A stretch of DNA of 64,000 nt, from the NCBI RefSeq assembly GCF_958979055.1, contig NC_084890.1:23782149-23846148 (forward strand), given 5' to 3'. Source of the stretch: Alnus glutinosa (taxonomy: Eukaryota > Streptophyta > Magnoliopsida > Fagales > Betulaceae). Below are positions 11,261 to 23,510 of this stretch, one piece after another; position 1 is the first letter of the stretch; each line of letters starts with the position of its first letter. The position numbers were made by a program, and so were the translations under genes. The notes beneath the pieces are model-generated. The model made no database searches, had not been told where the DNA came from, and saw nothing but the letters and a program-made list of their open reading frames with translations.

Positions 11261-12951
11261 ATAAGTGTAAAGACCAATAAAATAAATAGGCGACTTAATA
11301 AATTAACAAATTATATTTATTAATTAGATGAGACTGATAGTTAGATTTTAATTGACAATATTTATATTATGAAAATAAAATGAGTTTAAAATAAATAATG
11401 GAATAAGAGTAATAAATAATTAATTGTAAAGGTAAAATGTAATTAAATTAAATGTGGATTTAAATGTTAATTATTGAATGATAAAGACAAAATAAGTTGA
11501 GGTATGCAGTAATTTGTAGAAGTGTGGGCTTTAAAATAAAAAGGAGATCTCCTTGTGCCAAGTGTCGGCCTGTGATTAGCCCAGTAGAATATTTTATCTC
11601 TACAGTAAAGTAAAAAGACGAAAAAAAAAATAAAGAGAGAAGGGGGTAAAGGTTGAGTTCCCCCCCCCCCCCCCCCCCCCCTTCTCATACGATCTCTCCC
11701 CCTCACCCTTTTCTTTCTTTTCTTTCCTCTTTCTTTTCTCTTTCTCCCACATCACCTGACGCCTCCTCTCTCCCCTTTTTCCTTTTCCTTCTTCCCTTTT
11801 CTTTTTCACTTTCTTTCCCTTGCTGTCACGCCATATTGCCGAGAGAGTGGGTGAGTGACGCCGTGAGAGAGAGAGAGAGAGAGAGACCTGCTGGTAAGGA
11901 GGATCCAACCGTGTTGCAGTCCAAGAAAAAGAGAGAAGAAGAAGAAGAAGAAGAGGAGGAGAAGCAACGGCTCATGGGTTCCGGCCATGGGCTTTTGTGG
12001 GGTAATTTCTAACATTTTTCTTGTGTTTTCAGGTTACCCATCAATTATATAGCACGAAAATCATGTGTATGGTTTAAGATTTGGATTTTAGGTTAATATG
12101 GTAATGGGTTTCGGTTTTAGGGAGATTGTTGTTGATTTTTGGGTTGTTTATTAGGGCATTTAGTCCATAGATGCTAAAACGTTAAGGATTGAAGCTTTTC
12201 TTTGAGATTCCATTATACCCATTAAATTTATAGTTTGAAATTATATTGTTTTGTAGGAATTCTTATTGGGTCCGAAATTAGGGTTTAATGTTTGGTGATT
12301 TTAGGGGTTTCCATGGACTACTATTTGAATTGGTGCATGTGTGTGAAGTTTGGGTATTTGATTTGCAATAATTGATGAGTGATAGAGAATATAATTTTGG
12401 TTATGTTGCTTGTTAGAAATGGTTAGTTGTGTTGCCTATGGAAGAGATTGATTGTATTTGTGTTGGGTTGATTATGAATTGGTATGAAGCCTAGTGGACA
12501 TTGTTATGTAATCTTGTAGAAAATCTAAGTGTGTCCCCACTTGAGAATAACAAATTTATTGGGTATTTAGGGATGAAGTTTTATGAAGTTTGTTAATAGA
12601 TTATTGGTGATTATTATTATGATATTCTAGTGGGAGAAATGTGGGTATTTCCATTTGAGAAATGGGTTGAATCTTAATGTGCGAAGGGTAGTTGATGGAC
12701 GCTTATTTAGGTGGTTGGCCGAATGGTGGATTTGTGATGTTAAATTGTTGAGTATTGGGTAAGTGTTGGCTTGTTGGAGAAGGGTTTGAAGTTAATGTAT
12801 TTAGACTCTTTGTATAGATGACAAATATGGTTAGGAATTAAAGTTAGGCCTTTATTATGCTTGTATGAACCGAATGAGATCAAAGGACTTTAGTCTTAGT
12901 ACCAAATGAGAAAATGAAACAAACAATGAAGGAAAACGAATAATTAAATAA

Positions 12952-14756
12952 TTTTTTTTTGATAAGTAATGACAGTTTTATTGAAAGCGTAAGGCGCCCC
13001 TACGTACACTAGAAGTATACAACAAGAAACACCTAACTAGAAAGCGAAAAAGAAGCAAGAAATTCAGCAAAGCTGATAGATAAAGGGTACAAATAAGCCA
13101 TCAACTAGACATACAAGGTATGGAGAAACAACTCTAGCACCTCTTCTAGGGAGCTCTCTAGATTCTCAAAATACCTAAGGTTGCTCTCTCTCCAAATACA
13201 CCAAAAAAGGCAAATAGGCACCATCTTCCAAGAAGTAGCGCTCCCAGATCTCCCAGACTTCCACCAACAAGCAACTAAGTCAAGCACATTCCTAGGCATG
13301 ACCCACGAAATACCAAAGCGGGAGAAAATGTTGTTCCAAAGAGTTGAGGCTAGATCGCAATGCAGAAGAATATGGTCCACTGATTCTCCATCCCGCTTGC
13401 AAAGACAGCATCTATCCACAATAATTATGTGCCTCTTCCTAAGATTGTCCAAGGTAAGAATTCTGCCTAGAGCTGCAGACCAAGTGAAGAAAGCTGCCCT
13501 CGGGGGAGCCTGAGACCGCCACACACACTTCCATGGGAACCACGTACCTCTAGAACCCATCATAGAACCAAAATAAGACTTCACCCCGAACACACCTTTC
13601 TTGGACGGGACCCATTTGAGACAATCTGCCCTCTCAAAATTCACTTTGGTAGCGCCCAGCACCTGGAAGAAAGAGGCAAAAACATCAACTTCCCAATTAT
13701 GAGCCTCTCTAATAAAGCTCACGTTCCATTGAATGGACCCACCCAAACTCTCCAAATTATCAGCCACTGACGCATCCTTCACCCGAGCAATGCCAAAGAG
13801 ATCAGGAAACACTTCTTTCAGAATCGAATCTCCACACCACAAGTCATGCCAAAATCTAATCCTGCTCCCATCCCCCACCTCAAATCTAAGGAATTTGGAG
13901 AAATTCTCCCAACCTTTCCTTATAAACTTCCACAACCCTACTCCAAACGCCCCAGCAACCTCTCGGGAGCACCACCCACCCCACAAACTTCCATATTTGG
14001 AATCCACCGCGACTCTCCACCAAGCATCTCTATCCATGCCAAAACGCCATAACCATTTACCAAGCAATGCTCGATTGAACTGAACCAACTTCCTAATGCC
14101 TAGCCCCCCATTCGAAATAGGAGTACAAACCTTCTCCCAACTCACCAAATGGTATTTAAAATCTTCACCCATTCCACCCCAAAGAAAATCGCGTTGCAAC
14201 TTCTCAATGCGAGAAGCAACACTCACCGGTATAGGGAACAGAGACATGTAGTACGTAGGCAAGTTAGAGAGCGTACTCTTGATAAGGGTCACTCTCCCTC
14301 CCTTAGAGAGGTATAACCTTTTCCAACTAGCCAACCGTTTTTCAACCTTCTCAATAACTCCATCCCAGATACGAGTAGACTTGTAAGGAGCCCCCAATGG
14401 AAGACCCAGACACATCACAGGCAAATGAGCAACTTCACACTCTAAAATCTCGGCTAACCTTCCCACATGAGCGACATTCCCCACTGGAATAATGCTGGAT
14501 TTGGCCAAGTTAACCTTAAGACCCGATACAGCCTCAAATAAGAGCAAGAGACCTCGCAAAGACCGAATCTTTGAGGAGCTTGCATCACAGAAAATCAATG
14601 TGTCATCAGCGAACAAAAGGTGGGAAAAAGAAGCATCGCCCACTCTGAAACGATCCAACACACCCCCACTCACTACCGCAGTAATCATCCGACTCAGCGC
14701 CTCCATAACAAACACAAACAACAGGGGGGACAAAGGGTCTCCTTGCCTAAGGCTAA
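12952..14756 (-). mobile_element. 5'-truncated LINE (non-LTR retrotransposon)
   Basis: Read on the minus strand it ends in the family tail (AGGGGCGCCTTACGC ... CATTACTTATC) plus poly-A (poly-T at 12952-12960 on the plus strand). Its upstream end is cut inside the reverse transcriptase just before the L-R-Q-G-D-P-L-S-P motif, the usual result of incomplete reverse transcription. I could not identify a clean target-site duplication; both flanks are AT-rich. Confidence 0.85.
13105..14756 (-). pseudogene. LINE ORF2 reverse transcriptase C-terminal part
   Basis: An uninterrupted frame of about 550 residues. It begins LRQGDPLSPLLFVFVMEAL and continues through HLLFADDTLIF (the F-A-D-D catalytic motif of LINE reverse transcriptases), LPLGAPYKS, YLSKGGRVTLIKS and a C-terminal zinc-binding reverse transcriptase region (RCCLCKRDGESVDHILLHC). 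The N-terminal endonuclease and the front of the reverse transcriptase are absent, so it cannot mobilise itself. The lack of stop codons over 1.6 kb points to a fairly recent insertion into the solo LTR. Confidence 0.88.
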
Positions 14757-14821
14757 TAAATGAATATATATTATAATATGCGATTGTAAGTTAGTTTAAT
14801 AAGAGTTATTAAATTATAATG

Positions 14822-14930
14822 TTTTTTTTTTTATAAGTCATAAGTTGGTCTTATTAAAAGCGTAAGGCGCCCCTTAATACACCGGCAGTATACAAGAGAA
14901 CGCACCTAGCTAGAAAGAGAAAAACGAATT
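14822..14930 (-). mobile_element. LINE 3' tail fragment
   Basis: Poly-T followed by a sequence like the tail of the neighbouring LINE (AAAAGCGTAAGGCGCCCC, AGTATACAAGA, AACGCACCTAGCTAGAAAG). It is about 100 bp, a severely truncated second insertion of the same family 66 bp from the first. Confidence 0.75.
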
Positions 14931-16022
14931 TAAAAAATGGCGCAAGGCTCCCCTAGAAGCGACAACCTCACAACCGACCCTATAATGTTAAACAAGATTA
15001 AGGTTCTATAATCTAAACTACTTATATGGGTAGTAATTAAATAACTAATGCAATTATTCAGGTATATTAAAAGTACTGAAGTATATTGTTGAAGTAGGCT
15101 TAAGTGGATAAACAAACTATAAGACTTGATAGCTAATAATGATAATAAGACAACTAAGTACCTAATCCACCTATCCATGTACACTAAGTATTTTAGTATA
15201 TCATTGGTTAGGTTTAAGCGTTGCATGCATACATGTATATATGCATATATATATGAGTTCAAAATATATTGCTAACTTGGTAAATAAAACAAGCAGCCAT
15301 AAAAAGGGTTATTAATAATAATGTTAGATAACAAAGATAAATACACTAGTAAAAATAGTAAATGCATTGTGTAGTTAATAAACAAGATAAAATGTGAACC
15401 TATAATCAATGATTAACCTAATAATAGTTTAAGGTGTCTAGCTAGCTTTAGAAGCAGAGAATGTGATGTGTGAGCACGCGGGTAGTTTATGTGTCATAGA
15501 GTATAGAGTTCAATAGCATAGTCTAATGTTATAAGTATTTGCAGGGTCGTGTCATAATTAGAGACTCCAATGGGTTCTTCAATGTTGAGTTTGAGTCGTG
15601 AGTCCAATGCAGCCAAGATGAATATTCTACTCACTGAGAAAACTACTTTTAAATATGTTATAGAAATGCAAACACTATTGTTTTATAAATATGAATCAAC
15701 TGTATGTTGATTATGAACTGTTTTGGATGATTTGAGTACTTTTGAGTATATTAAGATTATGATGATGTTTTGAAGTATGAATATGATATGTGGAGTTTAA
15801 ATGAATGGAGTTACTATGTGTTATAGTTGGGAGTTTTGAAAACTATGATTGCAATGGAACATGAATATGATTTTAGAGTGAGTTAAGTTATGCAAATTGT
15901 TTAAGAAATGACATGTTGAATTGATTATGTTTTTATAAAGAAAGCATGTGTTAAAGGCATGATGCATATGCATATGAACGCTAAACGTGCATCGAAGTGG
16001 GGTTTATAACCCACGGGAAACA

Positions 16023-16135
16023 ATGCTCGGGGTAATTCCTATGATGCTTGGATTAATTTCCATGATGCTTGGGGTAATTCCTATGATGCTTGGATTAATT
16101 TCCATGATGTTCTTAGGGTAATTCCCATGATGTGC
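16023..16135 (+). repeat. Tandem repeat inside the solo LTR
   Basis: Alternating units GGGTAATTCCTATGATGCTT and GGATTAATTTCCATGATG repeat with a period of about 44-46 bases, 2.5 copies. Confidence 0.8.
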
Positions 16136-17078
16136 ATTGCATAATCATTTATAGCATGGTTTTGATGAGTGATGTTTTTATACTATGAGTAGTTTTGCTA
16201 GACGTATAAGTATGCATAAGAGTCTCAATAGAAAAGAACTTATGTATATTTCTATCGGATGGTTGCATGATTTAAATGTCATTGTTTTCCAAGTCTCACT
16301 GCATCAAAAAGTATTATAGTGGGTGAGAATTTATGTAGTGGTTTCCAACAATGAAACTTCTACGTATAAGCTCAGCTGCGTAGTATGCTTTAAATGTTTT
16401 CTATTAGTCGGTGTCCGCTAAATCAGCTATGGGGATTTTCAAACAAAAATTTATAAGATTGGTGGCTGTTATAGTGTACGCATGACTAGAAAAGAAAAGT
16501 TGATTCTTTGCGAAAACTCAGTGAATAGTATACCTATGAGGTCTTAGTGTATTTATTTATGCTAAGATGGTGGGCTCATAATTCTACCTATACGGATGTG
16601 GCAAACCCCCACAACCATATAGATGTTCCTTTGGCTGCAGGTATTTCAGTCGTAGTTGATGGTGTTGTAGAAGTATGCTTGAGATATTATGACTGACGCA
16701 CGTTGCGACGGTTGTAATTGTCGGACCACAGTTGTCCACTATTTTATAGGTTTTGTTTATGGCTTGTGACGCTTGTGTCACTTGTTATTGTATAAGCCAT
16801 TCTTGTTGTTTAATTACAATGTTGATAGGACTTAAACATATAGATATTATGGCTTTGTATTGTAAATAACTTGTAATAGATGTATAAGCTTTGCTTCCGC
16901 TATTCAGGTTTATGTTTTCGCTGCATAGTTAGTTATATGTTATACTCTGATTTACCAGGTATATATATTATGGGATATATGCCATATGTTGGCTTTACGA
17001 CACATCGTCGTGCCACTGTGAGGACTCGTTTATGTTTGTATAAAAAAAAGAAAAGAAAAAAAGGGTCGTCACAGTAAG

Positions 17079-18205
17079 ACCCTGCTTAACCTTGGGCTCT
17101 ATTGATTAGCCCCACACAGATTGGGTACATCGAACATAGTATCTCCGATTATCTACTCAACCTTGAGCTTGGAACATATAATTCACATGAAACGGGCTTG
17201 CCTTTGTGTTAACTTTGCTTACCGAAAAGCTTTATACCTTTACTTATAAGGACAACAACAACATAAACTCTTACAAATCAATTTTTAAAACTGACATCTT
17301 TTAAATTATTAAAAAAAACATGTTAGAAGTATATGCTATTAAAAAAAAAATAAGTGCTTCTTACGTACTAAGAACATGTCATTTTTAAAGGCTGTAAACA
17401 AAATAAATAAAAGGGTCCATCTTCTTGTTGCAGGTTGGGGTGACATGATAGTAACTTAGTATGAACACCCACCAAACCCCCTTTGCAAACTAACGGGCCG
17501 TGCTTGTCTTTCTCGCCAAGCCCGTGAAGATAACCACCCGAGTGCAGGCCCAGGACTGAACGCTACTGGGTATGGATCTCTTTTCGAGCTGGCGATTGCT
17601 CATTGGGTAACTCGGCGCTGCCTATTGGCTACGTTTTACACAATTGAGAACCGCATTCTCGAGCTACCCAGAACATTTCCGATTCACGACTCGCCACTCG
17701 TTCTGAGTTACTGGTGACCGAAACTTCACATTCAGCTTCTCAGTATCACTCCCAGGTTCGTCAATAAATCATCTTCAATTTCTTAAAATATATTTTTTTG
17801 TTTGGTTGCTCTCTTTGCCCTGTTTAGCGCAAAACACTAGAGATTTTAGGGAGAGAAATGCATAGAAAATTCGAGTTTTTTTTTTTTTTTTTTTTCCTTA
17901 GAAACCAAATAGAGTAATTAGCTTTGCTCTCGAGTAAATTGGAAACAACTAGTTCTTCATCTTTAGTAACTGTTTATATGTATATATATTTTTATATTTT
18001 GTGTTTTTGGAATAGTAGATTTAATGCATTTGAAATAATTCAATATCTTGGATGAATATTTTGAATTCATCTGAATTATTAGATTTTCTAAATGGTAATT
18101 TTTTATTAAATGGTTTAGATTACGACACTGAAATGCAATTTATATTGGTAGATAGACAGATTGGTGAAATTCTGTTTGTATAAGCGAAGTGAAACTGTAA
18201 CAGAA
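17079..18205 (+). promoter_or_regulatory. Upstream region of the USP39-like gene
   Basis: This holds the likely promoter and 5' leader of the gene starting at 18206. A GC-richer block at about 17490-17755 looks like transcribed leader. CCCAG/GTTCGT at about 17752-17759 may be a leader-intron donor, with a possible acceptor near 18159. No TATA box is clear. The functional reading is inference. Confidence 0.4.
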
Positions 18206-20653
18206 ATGAAATCCAAGAGAGAGAATGATGACTTGGTGGAGGAGGAAGGGTTTGCTTCAGAATCGAAGAGGCGGAAAGTGGTGGAGGAGTCATCTCCCTC
18301 GCCGCCTCCTCTCCCAATAGCAAATCCTCTTGCCGGACTAGCGAATTATGATGACGATGATGAAGAGGAGGAAGATGAGAGGCATAGGCGTTCCGAGCAA
18401 AATGACGATAGAAAGGAAGGTGGTCAACAAGATGATGACGACGACGATGATGATCACCATGAGCAAGCATACAGTCAAGGAAAGCGAAGCCGTGAGGTGG
18501 AGCGCCGGAGGGACTGTCCTTATCTTGATACCGTTAATCGGCAGGTATACAACTCGTCTTTGGATGCTAAAAATATTTTAACAACATTATTGGTATATTT
18601 CTGTGTAAGTTCTGCATGTGTCTATGTAATTGCTTTACTCGATACATAGAAGTGTCTTATTTTGAGTTGTGTGTTTATGCTTTAGAGGTTTTAAGTTTTG
18701 ACTTTGAGCGGTTTTTTTTTTTTCTCACTCTGTCAAAGTTGTACAGATGTCAATATTAACTAGGGGCATATATCTGTAAAAATGCATTTTCAGTGTGTGT
18801 GTTCCATTGCTCTTCTATGTTTTTCAGGTTTTGGATTTTGATTTTGAGAAGTTCTGCTCTGTATCTCTCTCGAATTTGAATGTGTATGCCTGTTTGGTCT
18901 GTGGGAAGTACTACCAAGGAAGAGGGAAAAAGTCTCATGCATATACTCACAGCCTCGAAGCAGGGCATCATGTTTACATCAATCTTAGGACTGAGCAGGT
19001 CTATTGCCTTCCTGATGGATATGAAATTGACGACCCCTCATTAGATGACATTCGGCATGTTCTGAATCAAAGGTGTGCTTATGTTTTGGTTACGTACTTT
19101 TATTTTATTTCATCTCTATTGCATGTTGTCCCCCGACCTTTCTCTGCACATCTGTGTGTGTTTGTGGGTGCAAGTGGCTGTCTAAGCAATCACTTGTGCA
19201 TGCATGTTTATGTTTGTGCAGAGGCCTACATGCATTTTATGCATGGATATGTGTTAGCATGTGGTCATGCTCATGTTGTGACTCTCATTGGATATGTGTT
19301 AGCATGTGGTCATGCTTATGTTGTGACTCTCATTGGATATGTGTGCTTTGATCCATGTGGATAACAATTTCTCTTAGAAAAAAGAAATTACATTGGTCAG
19401 CTTCATTTTCTTAGTGATATTTGTGATAGTGATATGCTATGTTTTGATACACATGCTATTGTCCATGTTTTATTTAAGATTTGAGTTTATAGAATCTGGC
19501 AATCTTAAGCTCTTAATTTTTATTTGTTTTTCTGCTGCTAACATATATGCAGGTTTACTAAGGAACAAGTTGAACAACTTGACAAGAACAAGCAATGGTC
19601 TAGGGCACTTGATGGTTCTGATTACCTCCCAGGAATGGTACCTATCTTCGGCCTTTCTCGTACAAAATTGCATTTTGTTTTATTGTTAGAGATGTTTTTG
19701 GGCCATTTTGAAGTGTTAATCATGATTTTGGCAAATTTCAGGTGGGCCTTAACAACATCAAGGAGACAGATTTTGTGAACGTCACAATACAATCTTTAAT
19801 GAGAGTTACTCCTTTAAGAAATTTTTTTCTTATCCGTGAAAATTATAAACAAAGCAAATCTTCACTTGTTCATCGATTTGGAGAACTCACACGGAAGATT
19901 TGGCATGCGCGGAACTTTAAAGGACAGGTTTGATCCCAGTGATTTGCATATTGAATTAATAGTCTTGAACATGAAATTCATATTTATCATTTTTTTTTTC
20001 TATCTTTGCAGGTGAGCCCGCATGAGTTTCTGCAGGCAGTTATGAAAGCCAGTAAAAAACGGTTTCGGATAGGCATGCAGTCTGACCCAGTTGAATTCAT
20101 GTCATGGCTTCTAAACACACTGCATTCTGATCTTAAAACAAAGAAAAATAAAAGTATTATCTATGATTGCTTTCAGGTGTACATATCATCCTTCTTCTTT
20201 GCTGTCCACTTTGTTCTTAGTAGTTGGATATTCACCTGTGCTTATATAGAATCTACTACACACTTGATAGGGGGAATTGGAGGTTGTGAAAGAGATCCAT
20301 AACAAAGCTGTTACTGAGAAGAAAGAAAACAGTGATGACCAGATTGCTCTTTCGAAGCGCACAGATGGTGGAATTGAACATGATGCGGAAACTTCCAGAA
20401 TGCCGTTCCTAATGCTTGGACTGGATTTGCCCCCACCTCCTCTTTTCAAAGATGTGATGGAGAAAAATATAATACCCCAGGTATACTTTGACTTCTTTGT
20501 TAGTTTGGTTGCAATGTAAATGGGATTTGTATTTCTGTTGTCTTTAGTAGATCTTGCTTAAAGGGTTGGTTCTAATCAACTAAGGCTTTATGTTTTATTA
20601 TTGATAGATATGAGAGAGTATTTTAAAATAACATGGAATTGGCGAATTGATGT

Positions 20654-20686
<33 letters not shown>

Positions 20687-22345
20687 GGAGGGAGGGAGGG
20701 AGGGAGGGAGATAACTTGGAATTGAGATAAAGGGTTAAATATGGCTGTTCCATCTCTTGATTTACATAGGCAGCATTTGAGCCACTTTATTTGTATGGAA
20801 AAGTTAGAGAGAGCCAATGATTGGAGAATTCTTTTAAGACCCAGAGAGAGAGAGAGAGAGAGAGATATTCAAAATAACTTGGAATTGAGATAAAGGGTTA
20901 AATATGGTTGTTCCATCTCTTGATTTCATAGGCAGCATTTGGAGCCACTTTATATGAATGTAAAAGTTAGAGAGAGCCAATGATTGGAGAATTCTTTTAA
21001 GACTCAGAGAGAGAGAGAGAGGGAGTAAACAATGCCTTCAATTTTCAAGAGTGATCACACAAAATTGAAGAATTTTTCATTTTCAAGAGCAATCACAGTA
21101 AACAATGCCTTCAATTTTCAAGAGTGATCACACAAAATTGAAGAATTTTTCATTTTCTTATATTTTATTCTGAGAATTGGATGGTAATTTTTTTAAAAAA
21201 AAAAAAAAATAAGAGGACCTTTGGGTGATATATTTGAAGTGGCCTCTTGTTCTAGAATTTGGGCTGCTATCGATATTACCTCTAAATTTTTATTTGCATG
21301 ACATCAGTACTAATTGTAACATTGCAATGAGCTCTGGCACAAATGACACTTCCCTCCCCTATAAGAATAGGGTGGATGGTCCAATCATTGGTTCAAGACC
21401 AACTAGGTGTGTGTGTGTGTGTGTGGGTGGTAAAAGGTTCAAAACCAGCTAGTTGTATGTGTGTAACTTACCACACAAAAAAAGAAAAAGAGAAAAGAAG
21501 TATTAACTGCAACAGCAATCATCTCCATCATTTGTTTAAAGAACACAATTATCTGAATCAAAGTGGCCTTTTTTCAGTTTATTTTTGGAAAAATGGAGTA
21601 CCAGAAGTCGTCGATAGATATATGTACTAGAGAAAATTTGGGTTTATATGCATTTTTTTTAATAGTGTTTCTCATGGACCAAATTCTTTGTATGATTTTG
21701 TTATAGGTTCCACTCTTCAACATCCTGAAGAAGTTTGATGGTGAAACTGTCACTGAAGTTGTCCGTCCTCGTATAGCAAGGATGAGATATCGTGTTACCA
21801 GATTGCCACAGTATCTTATTCTTCACATGCTTCGATTTACAAAGAACAACTTTTTTGTGGAGAAGAACCCTACATTAGGTAAGATTTCATCACTGTATCT
21901 GTGAGTTGTAAAATGAATCTATGGTTATCATATAATGTGGAACTTGGCCAGTTCATATGCCTTGTGCTAACTGATGTTGTCTTTGTCTCAGTCAACTTTC
22001 CTGTGAAGAACCTGGAGTTGAAGGATTACATACCCTTGCCGATGGCCAAGGAGAATGAGAAATTACGGTCGAAGTATGATTTGATTGCTAATATTGTTCA
22101 TGATGGTAAACCTGACGAAGGGTTCTACCGGGTATTTGTACAGCGGAAGTCAGAAGAATTATGGTAACTCCATATTTAATTGATTTGTGCAACCTTGAAT
22201 TAAAATGTAACAAGTATTGCAACTGACACTTATGACATTCAATATTTTCAGGTATGAGATGCAGGATCTGCATGTTTCAGAAACACTTCCTCAAATGGTT
22301 GCACTCTCTGAGACCTATATGCAGATTTATGAGCAGCAGCAGTAA
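18206..22345 (+). CDS. USP39/Sad1-like U4/U6.U5 tri-snRNP protein (inactive USP)
   Basis: Members of this family join the tri-snRNP and are needed for pre-mRNA splicing. They look like ubiquitin proteases but lack activity. Exons: 18206-18544, 18828-19072, 19553-19637, 19742-19927, 20012-20176, 20271-20480, 21707-21878, 21992-22163, 22252-22345. All junctions are GT-AG and in phase; 555 residues, near the 565 of human USP39. Residues 1-100 are acidic and Arg-rich. The zinc finger UBP spans about 104-200 (C104, C123, CLVCGKYYQGRG, SHAYTHS, HH). The USP fold follows. The usual catalytic Cys position lies in NNIKETDFVNVTIQSL with no Cys; the His box reads HDGKPDEGFYRV. The start is the first ATG in frame (MKSKREND). 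The gene is intact, so it is probably functional. Confidence 0.95.
19245..19345 (+). repeat. 45-bp tandem repeat in USP39-like intron 2
   Basis: The unit starting GGATATGTGTTAGCATGTGG begins at 19245, 19290 and (partial) 19335. Two full copies differ at one position. Confidence 0.9.
20650..21160 (+). repeat. Tandem duplications and GA/GGGA tracts in USP39-like intron 6
   Basis: After GT, GA and GGGA microsatellites (20651-20710), a ~165-bp unit (AACTTGGAATTGAGATAAAG ... ends in a GA run) occurs at about 20711-20866 and again at 20876-21021. A 73-bp unit (GTAAACAATGCCTTCAATTT...) then starts at 21025 and 21098. All are confined to the intron. Confidence 0.85.
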
Positions 22346-22997
22346 TATTGGACTTCAAATCCCATTGTCGAATGTGTATTGAGTTTAGATAAGCGTCATG
22401 TATTTTCAACACACAGATGGTGAAACATGATAAGAGAGAGGATTGAAAGTGTTAATCTTTTGAAGTGGTTGATTTGTCAATATGGAGGAAGCTGCCTAAC
22501 TGAAGGAAAAGTAAGGCCATCATCTTTCGGTCTCCCAAAGTTTTGACTGAAAACTATCCATACATTGTTTTAGAAGAATTATAAAGGCAAAATATTGTAG
22601 TGTTAATAATTTTTGACAGTTTTATGTTGGTGTTTACTATTTGTATGCGATGATTACTTTTTTATATGAGGAAAATGGGAGCAGAAGATTTTCTACCTTG
22701 ACCAACTTATCTTACATGATCATTTGAATCCACAGCCTCTGGATATAAACATGCAGTTTGTGGGGGTTACGATAGTAAGTGCTTCACATGGTTAAATATA
22801 ATTTTAACTATTTGTATCGGTGTATATAAGTTTTTGGGCATCTATTCATTTCAAGTTGATTTGCCAAGTGACACTAACGGTTTCCAGTAAACTTAAACGG
22901 TAAACTCACAAAAGAATTTATTGTGAATAATCGAAAATTCAAGCATTTAATTTTTAAAATTAAACAGTAAGAGAGTGAATTCAAATCGTGAATTAAT
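22346..22997. other. 3' region of USP39-like gene and spacer
   Basis: The first part is probable 3' untranslated sequence. No further gene is seen before the wax synthase fragment. Confidence 0.55.
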
Positions 22998-23510
22998 ATG
23001 AATGTGCTGGCGATAGTCATAGACTCGGATCAACAATGCTACCAGTAGACCCTTTACAGCATAGTTTAGACGCGACTTGTGTCCACTCTTGGGCTTTTTG
23101 GGAGCTGGGTGTTCCTCAGTTTTGCCATTTGGATCTGAAGGTATTGGTTTGTTTTGGGGGTTTTCCGATGACTTTGGAGGTGGGTTTTGTCGGATCTTAA
23201 TGGGAAAACAAGCAAGGGCAACGAAGCTCCCAAGAGGGAGTGATGGGTCGACTGAGGAAAGAGGCCCTTTGCTAAAAGCAAAGAGCAAGAGTTTGAAGTT
23301 GGTGAGCCAAGCAACGAAGAAAGCAGAGGTGCCCCCGAGATGCGCGGAGGAGAGGTTGAGAGGAAGGACAAGGAAGAGGCACACGATTGGGAGCATACAA
23401 AGCAGTCTTGGAATGCCTCTGGGGACAATCTTACCTCTGGCATAACAGTAGCTTAGAGATATGAAGACTGAAACCCATACCTTGGCGAAATTCTTCATCT
23501 CACCCTCCAT
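22998..23510 (-). pseudogene. Wax synthase / acyl-CoA:sterol acyltransferase-like, 3'-truncated
   Basis: The minus-strand frame from ATG 23510 has the N-terminal signature of plant wax synthase-like (MBOAT-type) acyltransferases: KNFAKVWVSVFISLSYCY, then a hydrophobic run (LPIVCLFLVLPLNLSSAHL), FKLLLFAF, PIKIRQNP, and YAVKGLLVALLIRVYDYRQ. These proteins normally have ~340-350 residues, several membrane spans, and the catalytic Asn/His region in the second half. Here homology stops after about 171 residues and the following residues are unrelated, so the catalytic half is missing. The retained N-terminal part has no stop. It could be a recent truncation or a captured gene piece. A (TA)n tract lies 100-130 bp upstream. 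Confidence 0.8.

Larger units (their letters stand above)
11266..17073 (+). mobile_element. Solo LTR, Gypsy (Tekay-like), with LINE insertions
   Basis: The block starts TGTAAAGACC and ends GGGTCGTCACA, the inverted TGT-A-A-C-G-A-C-C type termini common in plant Gypsy LTRs. Flanks are ATAAG (11261-11265) and GTAAG (17074-17078), a 5-bp duplication with one mismatch. No gag-pol lies inside. Without the two LINE-derived inserts (12952-14756 and 14822-14930) the length is about 3.9 kb, similar to the Tekay LTR at 48777-59077. It contains a poly-C run (11660-11680), GA and GAA repeats, and an intron-like junction (TTTTCAGGTTACCC near 12028). Solo LTRs arise by recombination between the two LTRs of an element. 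That history is inference. Confidence 0.65.

Noticed and set aside
11600..12015. Overlapping proline-, lysine- and glutamate-rich frames on both strands
   Set aside because: Low-complexity poly-C, CT, GA and GAA tracts inside the solo LTR produce them. No codon structure or homology.
14930..15262. 110-residue minus-strand frame rich in Ile, Leu and Tyr
   Set aside because: AT-rich LTR sequence with no recognisable domain.
18161..18205. Upstream extension of the USP39-like reading frame
   Set aside because: The frame continues upstream but the only possible initiator there is TTG. The first ATG is 18206, so that was chosen.
18120..18581. A His-rich minus-strand frame and a Met-rich plus-strand frame over the USP39-like exon 1
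   Set aside because: Shadows of the acidic GAT/GAG repeats in the real exon.
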